The notes under the pieces: model-generated
Databases searched by the model: none
What the model saw: only the letters and a program-made list of their open reading frames with translations
What the model was told of the DNA's origin: nothing
In this document: piece by piece, positions 9,959 to 18,387 of the stretch
How positions within the stretch are numbered: position 1 is the first letter of the stretch
Layout: every line of letters begins with the position of its first letter
Assembly: GCA_040772005.1 (NCBI GenBank)
Contig: JAXGYZ010000009.1
Span: 1 to 64,000 of the forward strand
Direction: 5' to 3'
Source: MWBF01 sp040772005
Lineage (GTDB): Bacteria > Chloroflexota > Anaerolineae > CG2-30-64-16
Length of the DNA stretch: 64,000 nucleotides
Made by a program: the position numbers and the translations under genes

Positions 9959-10386
9959 GGGCCCCTAGCTCAGCGGTTAGAGCGGCCGGCTCGTGGCGAT
10001 CCCAGCGCCGGATGGCAGCAGTGCTGTCCGGGGCACATCGTCAAGGGCTGCCCGGCGGGAGACTGCCGGGTGATACCTGTCAAACTCGGGGAAGCCTACG
10101 TCGTGAGGACATGGTGATCCCGAGCCAAGCCCCAACGTGTTCGTGGGGAAGGTGTAGAGACTAGACGGCAGGCACCCGACGGGGACGGCTGCGCAGGTCG
10201 CATGACGACCGGCAACCCGATCCTCAGGGTGAAGGGATAGTCCAGCCCACAAACCCGTCTCCGAGTGCGTCCGAGCTGCTAAGGCTTCAGGTCTTGGAGC
10301 CTGGACGGGCGGAGGATCGCGGGGCGGCGAAAGCCGCAGTGGGAAGCATAACCGGTTGGTCCTGGGTTCGAATCCCGGGGGGCCCA
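9959..10386 (+). tRNA. tRNA-Ile(CAU)-like gene interrupted by a group I intron
   Basis: The exons fold into a full cloverleaf. Acceptor strand 9959-9965 pairs perfectly with 10379-10385, with discriminator A at 10386. The D arm is 9968-9983. The anticodon stem GCCGG (9985-9989) pairs with CCGGT (10352-10356). The T arm is 10362-10378 with loop TTCGAAT. Joining after T9991 and before C10347 restores the 7-nt loop CTCATAA. The 8-nt D loop and TGGTC variable region resemble bacterial tRNA-Ile2, whose C34 becomes lysidine. Elongator Met is the alternative. CCA is not encoded. An alternative junction would read CGU (Thr); see findings. Confidence 0.85.
9992..10346 (+). ncRNA. Group I (IC3-like) self-splicing intron in tRNA anticodon loop
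   Basis: The core is closely similar to the Azoarcus tRNA-Ile intron. P2 hairpin is 10008-10031. P4 is CTCGGG (10085-10090) with CCCGAG (10119-10124). P6 is the hairpin around 10130-10147. P7 is GACTA (10159-10163) with TAGTC (10238-10242). P8 is ACCC/GGGT just before P7'. P9.0 is CCCAC (10246-10250) with GTGGG (10339-10343), and a GAAA-capped hairpin lies at 10324-10337. The terminal guanosine fits G10346. The P9 region is larger than in Azoarcus. No endonuclease ORF lies inside, so it is a minimal, probably self-splicing element. The 5' boundary is uncertain by a few bases (T9991 or T9994). Confidence 0.9.
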
Positions 10387-10391
10387 TTCAC

Positions 10392-10426
10392 GAAGCGAAG
10401 CTGCATTTGCACTTCGCTTCCTTTTT
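10392..10426 (+). terminator. Rho-independent terminator of the split tRNA
   Basis: GAAGCGAAG (10392-10400) and CTTCGCTTC (10412-10420) form a 9-bp stem followed by CTTTTT, directly after the tRNA 3' end. Confidence 0.85.
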
Positions 10427-10444
10427 GTTGAGGAGTTTTGTTCA

Positions 10445-11719
10445 TTGAGCAAGAGCAAAGTCGCCATCCTGCGCACGTCCCCGCGCACCGTGCTGGCCGA
10501 TTACCATCGCCTGCTGAACCTGGCAGGCTACCAGGATGTCCTGGCGAAGGACGCGGACACCGCGCTGAAGGTCAACATCTCCTGGCACTTCTTCTATCCC
10601 GGCAGCTCCACAACGCCGTGGCAGCTCGAGGGCGTCATCCGGGCGCTCAAGGCCGACGGCTATGACCCGAACCTGATCCACGCATGCCACAACCGCACGG
10701 TCGTCATCGACGCGCACCTGGGCGAGCGCGAGAACAAGCAGGTCAATGTCGTGGAAGCCCACGGGCTGCGCAACGTCCACCTGTACGAGGGCGAGGAGTG
10801 GCTGCCCATCGGGGAGGCCGTCGGAGACCTGACGAAGAAGTTCCTCGTGCTCAACGACGTCTATCCTGACGGGTTCATGATTCCCCGCCGCTTTATCGGC
10901 GAAAACATCATCCACCTGCCGACGGTCAAAACGCACATCTTCACCACAACCACCGGTGCGATGAAGAACGCGTTCGGCGGGCTCCTCAACGAACGCCGCC
11001 ACTGGACGCACCCGGTCATCCACGAGACCCTCGTAGATCTGCTGATGATCCAGAAGCGCATCCACCGGGGCGTCTTTGCGGTCATGGACGGCACGTTCGC
11101 GGGCGACGGCCCGGGGCCGCGCTGCATGATCCCCTACGCGAAGAACGTCATCCTCGCGTCGAGCGACCAGGTCGCGATCGACGCGCTGGCCGCCAAGCTG
11201 ATGGGGTTCGACCCGCTGTCCATCAAGTACATCCGCCTGGCGTATGACTTGGGCCTCGGCTGCGGCGACCCGCGGGAGATCGAGATCGTGGGCGACGTGG
11301 ACGCGGCCGCGGAGAACTGGCACTTCACCGGCCCGTTCGAAAAGATGACGTTCGCGTCGCGGATGCAGCACAAGATCTACTGGGGCCCGCTGAAGAAGCC
11401 GATCGAGTGGTCGCTCAAGACCGTGCTCGCGCCATGGAGCTACCTGGCCTCGGTCGCGTACCACGACACCATCTGGTATCCCTTCATCGGCGCGAAGCGC
11501 GTGCGCGCAGCACTGACGAGCGACTGGGGGCGGCTCTTCCGCAACTGGGAGACGCTGACGCCGGACGAGCAGGGCTTCCCGTCCGTCGGGGATCAGGTGC
11601 TGGAGTTGCAGCGGACCGGGGCTTCCGCGTTCCTGCGCTCGTTCGGCGTGCTGGGCATGGCCTTCAAGGAAGCGCCGGAGTTTGCCGCCAGCCGTCGCCG
11701 CAGAGCTGTAAGCCGATAG
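10445..11719 (+). CDS. DUF362 domain protein
   Basis: A 424-residue protein that matches the DUF362 family by its N-terminal KVAILRTSP, the KVNISW motif and the GLL..H.T segment around HETLVDLL. DUF362 proteins are poorly understood and sometimes linked to iron-sulphur proteins, but no CxxC ferredoxin motifs are seen here. The start is TTG 10445, with GAGGAG about 9 nt upstream; no better ATG is present. Cytoplasmic, no signal peptide. Its TAG stop lies within a palindromic repeat shared with the convergent neighbour. Function unknown. Confidence 0.75.
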   Translation: MSKSKVAILRTSPRTVLADYHRLLNLAGYQDVLAKDADTALKVNISWHFFYPGSSTTPWQLEGVIRALKADGYDPNLIHACHNRTVVIDAHLGERENKQVNVVEAHGLRNVHLYEGEEWLPIGEAVGDLTKKFLVLNDVYPDGFMIPRRFIGENIIHLPTVKTHIFTTTTGAMKNAFGGLLNERRHWTHPVIHETLVDLLMIQKRIHRGVFAVMDGTFAGDGPGPRCMIPYAKNVILASSDQVAIDALAAKLMGFDPLSIKYIRLAYDLGLGCGDPREIEIVGDVDAAAENWHFTGPFEKMTFASRMQHKIYWGPLKKPIEWSLKTVLAPWSYLASVAYHDTIWYPFIGAKRVRAALTSDWGRLFRNWETLTPDEQGFPSVGDQVLELQRTGASAFLRSFGVLGMAFKEAPEFAASRRRRAVSR

Positions 11720-11812
11720 GACGCTGATGAACGCTGATGGTCATGATTTACATGATAGATGCTTTTTGATCTTGAACATCATGATTATCAGCGTCCATCG
11801 GCGTTCTATTAT
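11716..11812. repeat. Palindromic repeat between convergent genes
   Basis: An imperfect inverted repeat: AGGACGCTGATGAACGCTGA on the left matches the complement of TCAGCGTCCATCGGCGTTCT on the right, with shared ATCATGAT-like inner arms. It contains the TAG of the DUF362 gene and the TAA of namZ. A related unit (AATAGAACGCTGAT) recurs near 40757. Confidence 0.7.
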
Positions 11813-12966
11813 CTGTAGAGCAAGTAGGGTGCGCACTCGCGGCGGAACTCGCGCTGGGACTCGGCCCAGGCTACCACGAGGTCCGTGACCGGCACGCCGG
11901 CGGCCAACCCCTTGCGGATCGCAGAATCCCCCGCCAGCAGGTCGAAATGCGGCGGGCGGCCCTCCCAGCTCGACGGCAGGAACGCGCACCGGTCCGGCCC
12001 ATCAGCCAGGAACGCAGCCACCACGTGGAGGCCCGTCTCCTCGGGTCGAAACACATCCCGGCCGGTCACATGCACCTGCACACCGTGACAGGTCACGCCC
12101 ATATGCTTACTGGCCGACGGTACGAAGTGCGCGGGCCGGAAGCGCACGCCCGGCAGGTCGAGCGCGTTGAGGCGCCGAGCGATGGCGTACCCGTCGCACC
12201 ACGGCGCGCCCACCACCTCGAATGGCAGCGCCGTGCCCCGTCCCTCGGACAGATTCGTCCCCTCGATCAGGCACATTCCTGGATAAACCGTCGCGGTGCT
12301 CAGGTGCGGCATGGCCGGTGAAGGCGGCGCCCACGGCAGCCCCGTCTCGTCGAACCACATGCGCCGCTGCCAGCCCGCCAGCGGTACGACGTCCAGTTCT
12401 GCGCCGAGTGCGCAGCAGTCGTTCATGTAGCGCGCCAGCTCGCCGGTCGTCAGGCCGTGGCGGATGGGGATGGGCAGGATGCCGACGAATGATTCCAATC
12501 CCGGCTGGATGCTCGGCCCTTCGACTGCCTCGCCGCCGATGGGGTTGGGCCGGTCCAGCACGACCACGCGGCAGCCCGCGCGGGCCGCACCCCGCAGCAG
12601 ATAGTAGAGGGTGCTGATGAAGGTGTAGAAGCGCGCGCCCACATCCTGCATATCGAACAGCAGCACATCCACCTCGTCGAGCATCGCCGGGGTCGGCTCT
12701 TTGGCGGGCCCGTAAAGGCTGAAAACGGGCAGGCCGGTACGGGGATGCACGGCGTCGGCCACTGCTGCGCCGTCGGCGGCGGAGCCGTCGAAGCCGTGCT
12801 CCGGGCCGTACAGCGCGGTCAGTCGCGCGCCCGCGTCCAGCAGCGCATCGAGCGTGGAGGTCAGGTCGGGCAGCACTGCCGCCGGATGCGACACCAGGCC
12901 GATGCGCGCCTGCCGCAGCCAGACGGGTGGCTCGCGCAACAGCCGGACGATGCCGGTTTCGATCAT
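11809..12966 (-). CDS. NamZ-like exo-beta-N-acetylmuramidase (DUF1343)
   Basis: The 385-residue protein has the DUF1343 signature: RIGLVSHPA, ALYGPEHGFDG, FSLYG, LLFDMQDVGARFYT, LDRPNPIGG and the late EGTNLSEGRGT. Characterised members (NamZ) remove MurNAc from the non-reducing end of peptidoglycan fragments during cell-wall turnover. I start at ATG 12966 because AAGGAGG sits about 6 nt before it, and the usual family N-terminus begins there; the frame could extend further but without a ribosome site. No clear signal peptide, so cytoplasmic recycling is more likely than export. The stop is inside a palindromic repeat. Confidence 0.85.
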   Translation of the reverse strand: MIETGIVRLLREPPVWLRQARIGLVSHPAAVLPDLTSTLDALLDAGARLTALYGPEHGFDGSAADGAAVADAVHPRTGLPVFSLYGPAKEPTPAMLDEVDVLLFDMQDVGARFYTFISTLYYLLRGAARAGCRVVVLDRPNPIGGEAVEGPSIQPGLESFVGILPIPIRHGLTTGELARYMNDCCALGAELDVVPLAGWQRRMWFDETGLPWAPPSPAMPHLSTATVYPGMCLIEGTNLSEGRGTALPFEVVGAPWCDGYAIARRLNALDLPGVRFRPAHFVPSASKHMGVTCHGVQVHVTGRDVFRPEETGLHVVAAFLADGPDRCAFLPSSWEGRPPHFDLLAGDSAIRKGLAAGVPVTDLVVAWAESQREFRRECAPYLLYR

Positions 12967-13121
12967 GGATGCCCTCCTTGTCGCCGGATTGGCCGAGCCA
13001 GTACTCGGCGGTCCGATTGACTGTGGGTTCCAACTCGGGGTGAGTCTAGCATCGCGGGGCCTGCCGGTCAATCAGCCCGCCGCTGAAGCCAGGGCGAAGT
13101 CATGTTGCAATCGGGCCTTCC

Positions 13122-13231
13122 ACCTGGCAGTTGAAACTGCAGCTACCCCTACGAAACCGGCCTACGCCGGTTAGTTCCAGTCTGCGTAGGCAGACTTCGC
13201 AAGGGTAGCCGCAACTTCAGTTGCCAGGCGG
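13122..13231. repeat. Nested palindromic intergenic repeat
   Basis: Outer arms 13122-13155 and 13196-13231 are inverted copies (CCTGGCAGTTGAAACTGCAG against its complement). They enclose two small hairpins, AACCGG...CCGGTT (13155-13172) and GTCTGC...GCAGAC (13180-13195). The whole gap 12967-13328 between namZ and the DUF302 gene holds nothing else I can identify. Confidence 0.75.
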
Positions 13232-13328
13232 GTTCACCTGGCGCACTATGAAACCGCCCTGCGCTGAAGCTCAGCCCGCTGCTGTAACCATCCTCACCCC
13301 GCTGCATCTACATCCCTGGGAGGGCAAG

Positions 13329-13715
13329 ATGAGCTACTATTTCACCAAGACCGTGCAGATGACGTTCGACGAGGCGATTGCCAGGGTGACGGAGGAACTC
13401 AAGCGGGAGGGGTTCGGCGTCCTGACAGAGATCGATGTCAAGGCAACGCTCAAGAAGAAGCTCGATGTGGACTTCCGCAACTACCGCATTCTGGGCGCGT
13501 GCAACCCGCCCTTTGCGCACCAGGCGCTGCTGGCCGAGGATAAGATCGGCACGATGCTGCCGTGCAACGTGATCGTGCAGGAGCACGCACCGGGCCAGAT
13601 CGAGGTGTCTGCGGTCGACCCGGTCGCCTCCATGGCGGCAGTCGAGAACAGCCAGTTGGGCGAGGTGGCCGGCGAGGTGCGCGGCCGGCTGCAGCGCGTC
13701 ATCGAGCGCGTTTGA
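13329..13715 (+). CDS. DUF302 domain protein
   Basis: A 128-residue protein with the DUF302 pattern: an N-terminal FDEAIARVTEELKREGFGVLTEIDV, then LGACNPPFAHQAL and the LPCNVIVQE strand. The family folds as an alpha-beta sandwich and has no settled biochemical role. The start at ATG 13329 follows GGGAGGG with normal spacing; frames extending upstream run into the repeat and are unlikely to be coding. No signal peptide. Stands alone between a repeat region and surE. Confidence 0.85.
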   Translation: MSYYFTKTVQMTFDEAIARVTEELKREGFGVLTEIDVKATLKKKLDVDFRNYRILGACNPPFAHQALLAEDKIGTMLPCNVIVQEHAPGQIEVSAVDPVASMAAVENSQLGEVAGEVRGRLQRVIERV

Positions 13716-13774
13716 GCACCCAGGAGCACAACCTCGAGCCGCCGGTGACTTCTCAGTGGTCAGATTACCAAACC

Positions 13775-13803
13775 TTTACAAACTGCTAACGTTGCGATAA
13801 TGT
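13775..13803 (+). promoter_or_regulatory. Predicted promoter of surE
   Basis: TTTACA (13775-13780) and TAATGT (13798-13803) with a 17-nt spacer. The predicted leader of about 115 nt contains a hairpin, GATGTCCC (13861-13868) with GGGACATC (13888-13895), upstream of the start at 13925. Confidence 0.6.
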
Positions 13804-13924
13804 ACTCTTAGCATCCCCTTCGCACACCTCGGGTACGCTTGCACTGGCTGCCGAAGACGCGATGTCCCTGGTTCTTTGATACTACCGGGGACATCTATCC
13901 TGACAGGCCAGAGAGACAGCAACC

Positions 13925-14737
13925 GTGAACATTCTCCTCACCAACGATGATGGCATCAGTGCGCCGGGAATTTGGGCGGCAGCCCATGCGCTGACCGCTT
14001 TAGGCCAGGTCACAGTCGTCGCACCAGCCGGTAATTACAGCGGATACAGTGCAGCGCTGCCACCCAGTCGATCCGTCTCTTTCTTTAGCTATCAGCACCC
14101 GGAGGGTTGTCCTGCAAATGTCACGGCTTTCGGGCTGAGCGGGACACCTGCCGGATGTGTGCATGTCGGGTTAAGTGGCGCCTTTGGCGGACCGTTTGAT
14201 TTCGTCGTCAGCGGCATCAACCACGGCGCCAACCTCGGCCGCGATGTCTTCTATTCCGGCACTGTCGGCGCGGCATTGACTGCCCACCTGATGGGAATCC
14301 CGGCCGTCGCAATATCCCTGGCTGCGGGCGCGACCGGCGTGATGCATTGGGACACAGCAGCCTCAGCACTGAATGAAATAGTGCAGCTATGCCAGACCCA
14401 CCCGGAGCCAGCACCGATCATTCTCAACGTGAATGTGCCTAACCTCCCTCGCAAACGCCTATCAGGCACGCTGCTCACCGCGCCGGCCTACGATTCCTGT
14501 CTTGCGAAGTACCGCTTCGAACCGGACCCTCACCTGACAAACACCTTATCTGTACAGCGCCAGAACACCGCGGGGCCAGAGCCTCAGCCGTGGACCGATG
14601 CCTGGGCGATTGCTTTGGGATATGTTGCCATCAGTCCCTTCCAAGCGCTTCCCGATCTGCTGTGTGTGGTGCCGTGGGGTGTGCCAGCCGAGACATTCGC
14701 GCTGCCAATGCTTACAGCGACGGAGATCAGTGCGTAG
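13925..14737 (+). CDS. surE: 5'/3'-nucleotidase SurE
   Basis: SurE is a metal-dependent survival phosphatase acting on nucleoside monophosphates. The N-terminus MNILLTNDDG supplies metal ligands Asp8 and Asp9. Ser39 in NYSG and Asn99 in SGINHGAN complete the site, and YSGTVGAA follows as expected. 270 residues is normal. The start is GTG 13925 with only a weak GAGAGA upstream; the motif position fixes it. It has its own promoter and a leader hairpin. No pcm or lipoprotein partner gene is nearby. Confidence 0.93.
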   Translation: MNILLTNDDGISAPGIWAAAHALTALGQVTVVAPAGNYSGYSAALPPSRSVSFFSYQHPEGCPANVTAFGLSGTPAGCVHVGLSGAFGGPFDFVVSGINHGANLGRDVFYSGTVGAALTAHLMGIPAVAISLAAGATGVMHWDTAASALNEIVQLCQTHPEPAPIILNVNVPNLPRKRLSGTLLTAPAYDSCLAKYRFEPDPHLTNTLSVQRQNTAGPEPQPWTDAWAIALGYVAISPFQALPDLLCVVPWGVPAETFALPMLTATEISA

Positions 14738-14814
14738 CGGCACTCACGGCATGCGACCTCCGTGAGTTCTTTACCGCTGCGCCTGCCACGCGGTCGATGG
14801 CATGATGAGCTACG

Positions 14815-15312
14815 ATGACAGGTGTTCTGCTGCTCAACGCCACCTATGAGCCCTTGACCGTCCTTTCATTGCGGCGGGCAGCCAAGCTGCTGTTGAAGGA
14901 AAGGGCTGAAGCAATCGGCGCTGACACCGTTCCGCTGGTCGGCCTGGAGCGCTCGCTGGCGATCCCGACAGTGTTACGCCTTCGATACTATGTCAATGTT
15001 CCTCGACGCAATCCTCCGGCCTGGACCCGGCGCGGCCTGTTGGCGCGCGACCATTACACCTGCGCATACTGCGGCAAACAGTGCTCCGCGCGTGAAGCCA
15101 CGGTTGACCACGTGCTGCCAGTTTCGCGCGGGGGGCGTTCGTCGTGGGGCAACACCGTCACAGCCTGCTTTCGCTGTAATCAGCGCAAGGCGGATCGCAC
15201 GCCGCACGAGGCGGGCATGAAACTCCTGATCGAGCCGAAGCTACCGCGCACGCGCTACCTCACGGTGCGTGGCGACATCCCATCGGCCTGGAAGATGTGG
15301 ATCGAGATCTGA
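14815..15312 (+). CDS. HNH endonuclease family protein
   Basis: 165 residues. The C-terminal half carries the HNH fold: a zinc pair CAYC, the core VDHVLPVSRGG, the Asn in SWGNTVTAC, and a second zinc pair CFRC. The N-terminal TGVLLLNATYEPLTVLSLRRAAKLL is typical of a widespread actinobacterial/Chloroflexota stand-alone HNH family of unknown role. No methyltransferase, phage or intron gene is adjacent, so a restriction role cannot be claimed. It lies 77 nt after surE. Confidence 0.87.
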   Translation: MTGVLLLNATYEPLTVLSLRRAAKLLLKERAEAIGADTVPLVGLERSLAIPTVLRLRYYVNVPRRNPPAWTRRGLLARDHYTCAYCGKQCSAREATVDHVLPVSRGGRSSWGNTVTACFRCNQRKADRTPHEAGMKLLIEPKLPRTRYLTVRGDIPSAWKMWIEI

Positions 15313-15375
15313 CATGCTCAATCAGACGCGGATGAAGCCCATGCTATATTCACAACAGAGAGTTCGAGGGTGAGC

Positions 15376-16005
15376 ATGACCGAGCATAATGTGACCGCTC
15401 CGTTGCGCGGGATCTCACGGCGCGAGCTGTTGAGCTACACCTGGCTGATTTCGCTGGTTGCGGCGGCCGGCGCAGGCCTGCGCGCCAGCCTGCGCTTCGC
15501 CCGGCCGCAGCCCCGGCCAGGTGAATTCGGCAGCGTCATCAACATGGGCCCCGCGGCTGAACTGCCGCCACCCGGCAGCCCTCCCATCCATGAGCCTGCA
15601 GGACGGTTCTGGCTGGTGTCGGGAGACGATGGCCTGTTGGCCCTCCACAAGGCCTGCACACACCTGGACTGTCTCTGCAATTGGGACGAACAGAATCGCG
15701 AGTTCGTCTGTCCCTGCCACGGCTCGCGCTTCGCCGGGGATGGAACCCCCCTGGTCGGGCCCGCGACGCGGGCGCTGGATCGCTTCGTTGTGCAGGTGGC
15801 AGCGCCCACCGGTGAAATCATCGCCGAAACGGACCCGCTCTCGGGCGGTCCCGTCTTGCTTGCCGGCGCCAGACCTGAGGCGCGCGCCGACGGCATCCCG
15901 ATCGCTCAGGCGGAAGATGAGGAAAGCACCGACGAGGATCCCGGCCACATGGTCCTGGTGGATACAGGACGCAAGATTGCGGGCAAAGAATCAGCGGGGT
16001 CATAG
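15376..16005 (+). CDS. Rieske [2Fe-2S] protein of a cytochrome bc-type complex
   Basis: The iron-sulphur subunit that takes electrons from quinol. It has a Tat-like anchor (SRREL then a hydrophobic segment, about 15-35) followed by the Rieske ligands CTHLDC and CPCHGS (about residues 95-120), which bind the cluster through two Cys and two His. An acidic C-terminal tail of about 50 residues follows the fold. I prefer ATG 15376 with GAGG 6 nt upstream; GTG 15370 is possible. The cytochrome b gene starts 3 nt after the stop, so they form one operon with the two cytochrome c genes. Confidence 0.92.
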   Translation: MTEHNVTAPLRGISRRELLSYTWLISLVAAAGAGLRASLRFARPQPRPGEFGSVINMGPAAELPPPGSPPIHEPAGRFWLVSGDDGLLALHKACTHLDCLCNWDEQNREFVCPCHGSRFAGDGTPLVGPATRALDRFVVQVAAPTGEIIAETDPLSGGPVLLAGARPEARADGIPIAQAEDEESTDEDPGHMVLVDTGRKIAGKESAGS

Positions 16006-16008
16006 CCG

Positions 16009-17589
16009 ATGAATCGCGACACATCTGCTCCTGGGCGGGCACGGCTGGCCGGCAGGATCGACCGGGCAGCCCGCGCCGTGGCTGCGGGGATGAGCCTAGC
16101 GGAACTACGGGCCCTCCTGCGCGGTGAGCAGCCCATCGAACGACCCAACCCTCGCTACCGCGCGCACGTTGCCAGCTTCCTGCTGCACATCCGGCCGCGT
16201 ACTTATGCCTGCGCCAGCACCTGGTTCACCCATACGTTTCGCCTCGGATTCCTTTCAGTCCTTCTCTTCGTGATCGAAGCCATCACCGGTCTGGCGCTGA
16301 TGTTCTACTATGTGCCTGCACCCGATGCGGCCTACGCATCCATTCTGCGCCTGCAAGCCAGCGTGCCGTGGGGCGAGGTCCTGCGCGATGTGCATCGGCT
16401 GGCTGCCGAGCTGATGGTGGTGACCGTAGCGCTGCACCTGCTGCGGACGTATCTTACCAAATCATACATGGGCGAGCGCGCTTTCACGTGGATCACCGGC
16501 GTCACGTTGCTGCTCTTGACCTTGCTGCTCACCTTCAGCGGCTACCTGCTGCCGTGGGATCAACTGGCCTATTGGGCGGTGACCATCGGCACAAGCATGG
16601 CCGATGGAGTGCCCTGGATCGGTGTGCATTTGCGCGATCTGCTGCGCGGGGCAGCCGAGATCGGCAGCGATGGCCTGCTGCGTTTCTACCTGCTGCACGT
16701 CGTGCTGCTGCCGCTGCTGGCGAGCATCCTGCTCGGGATCCACTACTATCGCGTCGCGCGCCTCCACAGCATCTCGCTGCCTGCGCGCGTCGAAGAGGGC
16801 GATCTGCCCGAGCCTGCGCGGCAGGCTGCCCTGCGCCGGGTGGATCTACTGCCGGATCTCTTGATCCATGAAGGCGCTCTGGTGGCTGTCACGCTGCTGG
16901 TGTTGCTGGTGGCCGCGCTCTTCTTTTACGACGCGCCGCTGGAAAGCCACGCCAACCCGCTCAAGACGCCGCTGGAAGCCCAGGCACCCTGGTTCTTCCT
17001 GTGGATACAGGGGCTCCTCAAGCTGGGCAGCAAGACCTTCATGGGGGTTCTGGTTCCCACGATCCTGATCGCGCTGCTGTTCCTGGTTCCTTTCCTGGAT
17101 CGCAACCCCAGCCGCCTGTGGCGCCGGCGTCCCGCAGCCCTGGCGCTGGCTGCGGGGGGGCTGATCGGGCTTGGCGTCCTCACTTACATGGGACTACCCT
17201 CATACGGCATCTCGCTGCCGCGTGCGACCGCGATTGCCCAGGCGTTAGCCCCAGAAGAAGGGCTCGGCCCGTTGCGCCGCGTTCCTTTCGATGCGCTGCC
17301 AGTTGGCGTGTTCGTGGTCGGCCAGGCCGACGGCACCGACCTGCCGCCAGCATTTCGAGATGTATTCGCAGCGTATGCGCAGCAGGTGGACACGGCCAGA
17401 ACGAACGGCCAGCTGCCGAACGCACAGGCGTTGCTCATCATTCAGGAATGGCAGCAGGATCTCAAGCGCGTCACGTTGCGCATCGGCTGGACCGATCCAG
17501 AGGGGGGTGAGCGTCGGATGTATGAACGCGAGATCTACTTGCACCGTCAGGGGACCCACATCCCACCCACCGGCGAGGTGACGCCATGA
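16009..17589 (+). CDS. Cytochrome b, fused b6/subunit IV type with C-terminal extension
   Basis: The membrane core of the bc complex, binding two b haems. After a polar N-terminal stretch of about 60 residues come the helices carrying the haem His pairs (VHRLAAE...ALHLLRT and LLHVVLL...GIHYYRVA). Further helices corresponding to subunit IV include LKTPLEAQAPWFFLWIQG. The last 140 or so residues (from GLPSYG) form a soluble domain with no haem motif that is not part of standard cytochrome b. The 526-residue length reflects both additions. The next gene overlaps its stop by 4 nt (ATGA). Confidence 0.92.
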   Translation: MNRDTSAPGRARLAGRIDRAARAVAAGMSLAELRALLRGEQPIERPNPRYRAHVASFLLHIRPRTYACASTWFTHTFRLGFLSVLLFVIEAITGLALMFYYVPAPDAAYASILRLQASVPWGEVLRDVHRLAAELMVVTVALHLLRTYLTKSYMGERAFTWITGVTLLLLTLLLTFSGYLLPWDQLAYWAVTIGTSMADGVPWIGVHLRDLLRGAAEIGSDGLLRFYLLHVVLLPLLASILLGIHYYRVARLHSISLPARVEEGDLPEPARQAALRRVDLLPDLLIHEGALVAVTLLVLLVAALFFYDAPLESHANPLKTPLEAQAPWFFLWIQGLLKLGSKTFMGVLVPTILIALLFLVPFLDRNPSRLWRRRPAALALAAGGLIGLGVLTYMGLPSYGISLPRATAIAQALAPEEGLGPLRRVPFDALPVGVFVVGQADGTDLPPAFRDVFAAYAQQVDTARTNGQLPNAQALLIIQEWQQDLKRVTLRIGWTDPEGGERRMYEREIYLHRQGTHIPPTGEVTP

Positions 17590-18386
17590 CCCGCGCCCAG
17601 GCCAACCTGCTGGTGGGCGCGCTCGCGTCGCTGGCACTGGTCGTCCTGCTGATGGTAGCCGGAGAGATGCAAGAGTCTCGGATGGCACAGCACGAGCGGA
17701 TGCAGCAAGCCATGCGGATCGAGGCTGGCGCCGCCTTATTTGCCGAACACTGCGAGAGCTGCCACGGTGTCAACGGCGAGGGGGTTGGGCAGCTCGGTCC
17801 AGCCCTGAACACTGCCTCTTTTTTCAGTGATCGCCTGCGCGAAGTAGGATGGGCCGGCACGTTGGCGGCGTACGTGCAGAATTCGATCGCCCAAGGACGG
17901 ATCACGGCCACACGGCCGCTGTATGCCGGCAGCGGCGGCAGCGTCGCGATGTCAGCCTGGTCGCAGGCGTATGGTGGTCCCTTGCGGCCGGATGAGGTCG
18001 AAGACCTTTCGGCCTTCGTGCGTAACTGGGAGGCGACTGCCCTGGGGAGCTTCACTGCCGCGGTGTTGGTGGTGCCGACGCCGGAGCGCGGCTCGAGTGA
18101 GGAGCAGGTGGCGCGCGGCGCACAGCTCTTCAACGCGGCCGGTTGCACCGAATGCCATGCAGCGTCGGACCGTGAAGATGCTGATACCGGTCCCAACCTG
18201 GCAGAGGTCGCCACGGCTGCACAGGGCCGTGTGCCGGGCTACTCCGCCGCAGAATACCTCCGGGAGTCGTTCCTCATTCCAAATGCGTTCGTGGTAGAGG
18301 GCTACCGACCTGGCCTGGGCTGTGGCGGCGTGCTCACTTACGAACAGTTGGATGACTTGGTGAGCTACTTGCTCACATTGGAGTAA
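17586..18386 (+). CDS. Membrane-anchored di-haem cytochrome c
   Basis: 266 residues with one N-terminal transmembrane anchor (about 8-25) and two CxxCH haem-binding motifs: CESCH near residue 57 and CTECH near 191. Each lies in a class I cytochrome c-like domain. It probably takes electrons from the Rieske/cytochrome b pair on the outer face of the membrane. Its start codon overlaps the cytochrome b stop, showing tight co-translation. No His of a standard cytochrome c1 anchor at the C-terminus. Confidence 0.9.
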   Translation: MTRAQANLLVGALASLALVVLLMVAGEMQESRMAQHERMQQAMRIEAGAALFAEHCESCHGVNGEGVGQLGPALNTASFFSDRLREVGWAGTLAAYVQNSIAQGRITATRPLYAGSGGSVAMSAWSQAYGGPLRPDEVEDLSAFVRNWEATALGSFTAAVLVVPTPERGSSEEQVARGAQLFNAAGCTECHAASDREDADTGPNLAEVATAAQGRVPGYSAAEYLRESFLIPNAFVVEGYRPGLGCGGVLTYEQLDDLVSYLLTLE

Positions 18387-18387
18387 C

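Noticed and set aside
9992..9994. Reading the split tRNA as tRNA-Thr(CGU)
   Set aside because: It would make the intron end in T instead of the required G, and the tRNA body looks like tRNA-Ile2. Kept as an open question in the findings.
14815..15312. HNH protein as a homing endonuclease for the group I intron
   Set aside because: It is 4.4 kb away, outside the intron, and belongs to a stand-alone chromosomal HNH family.
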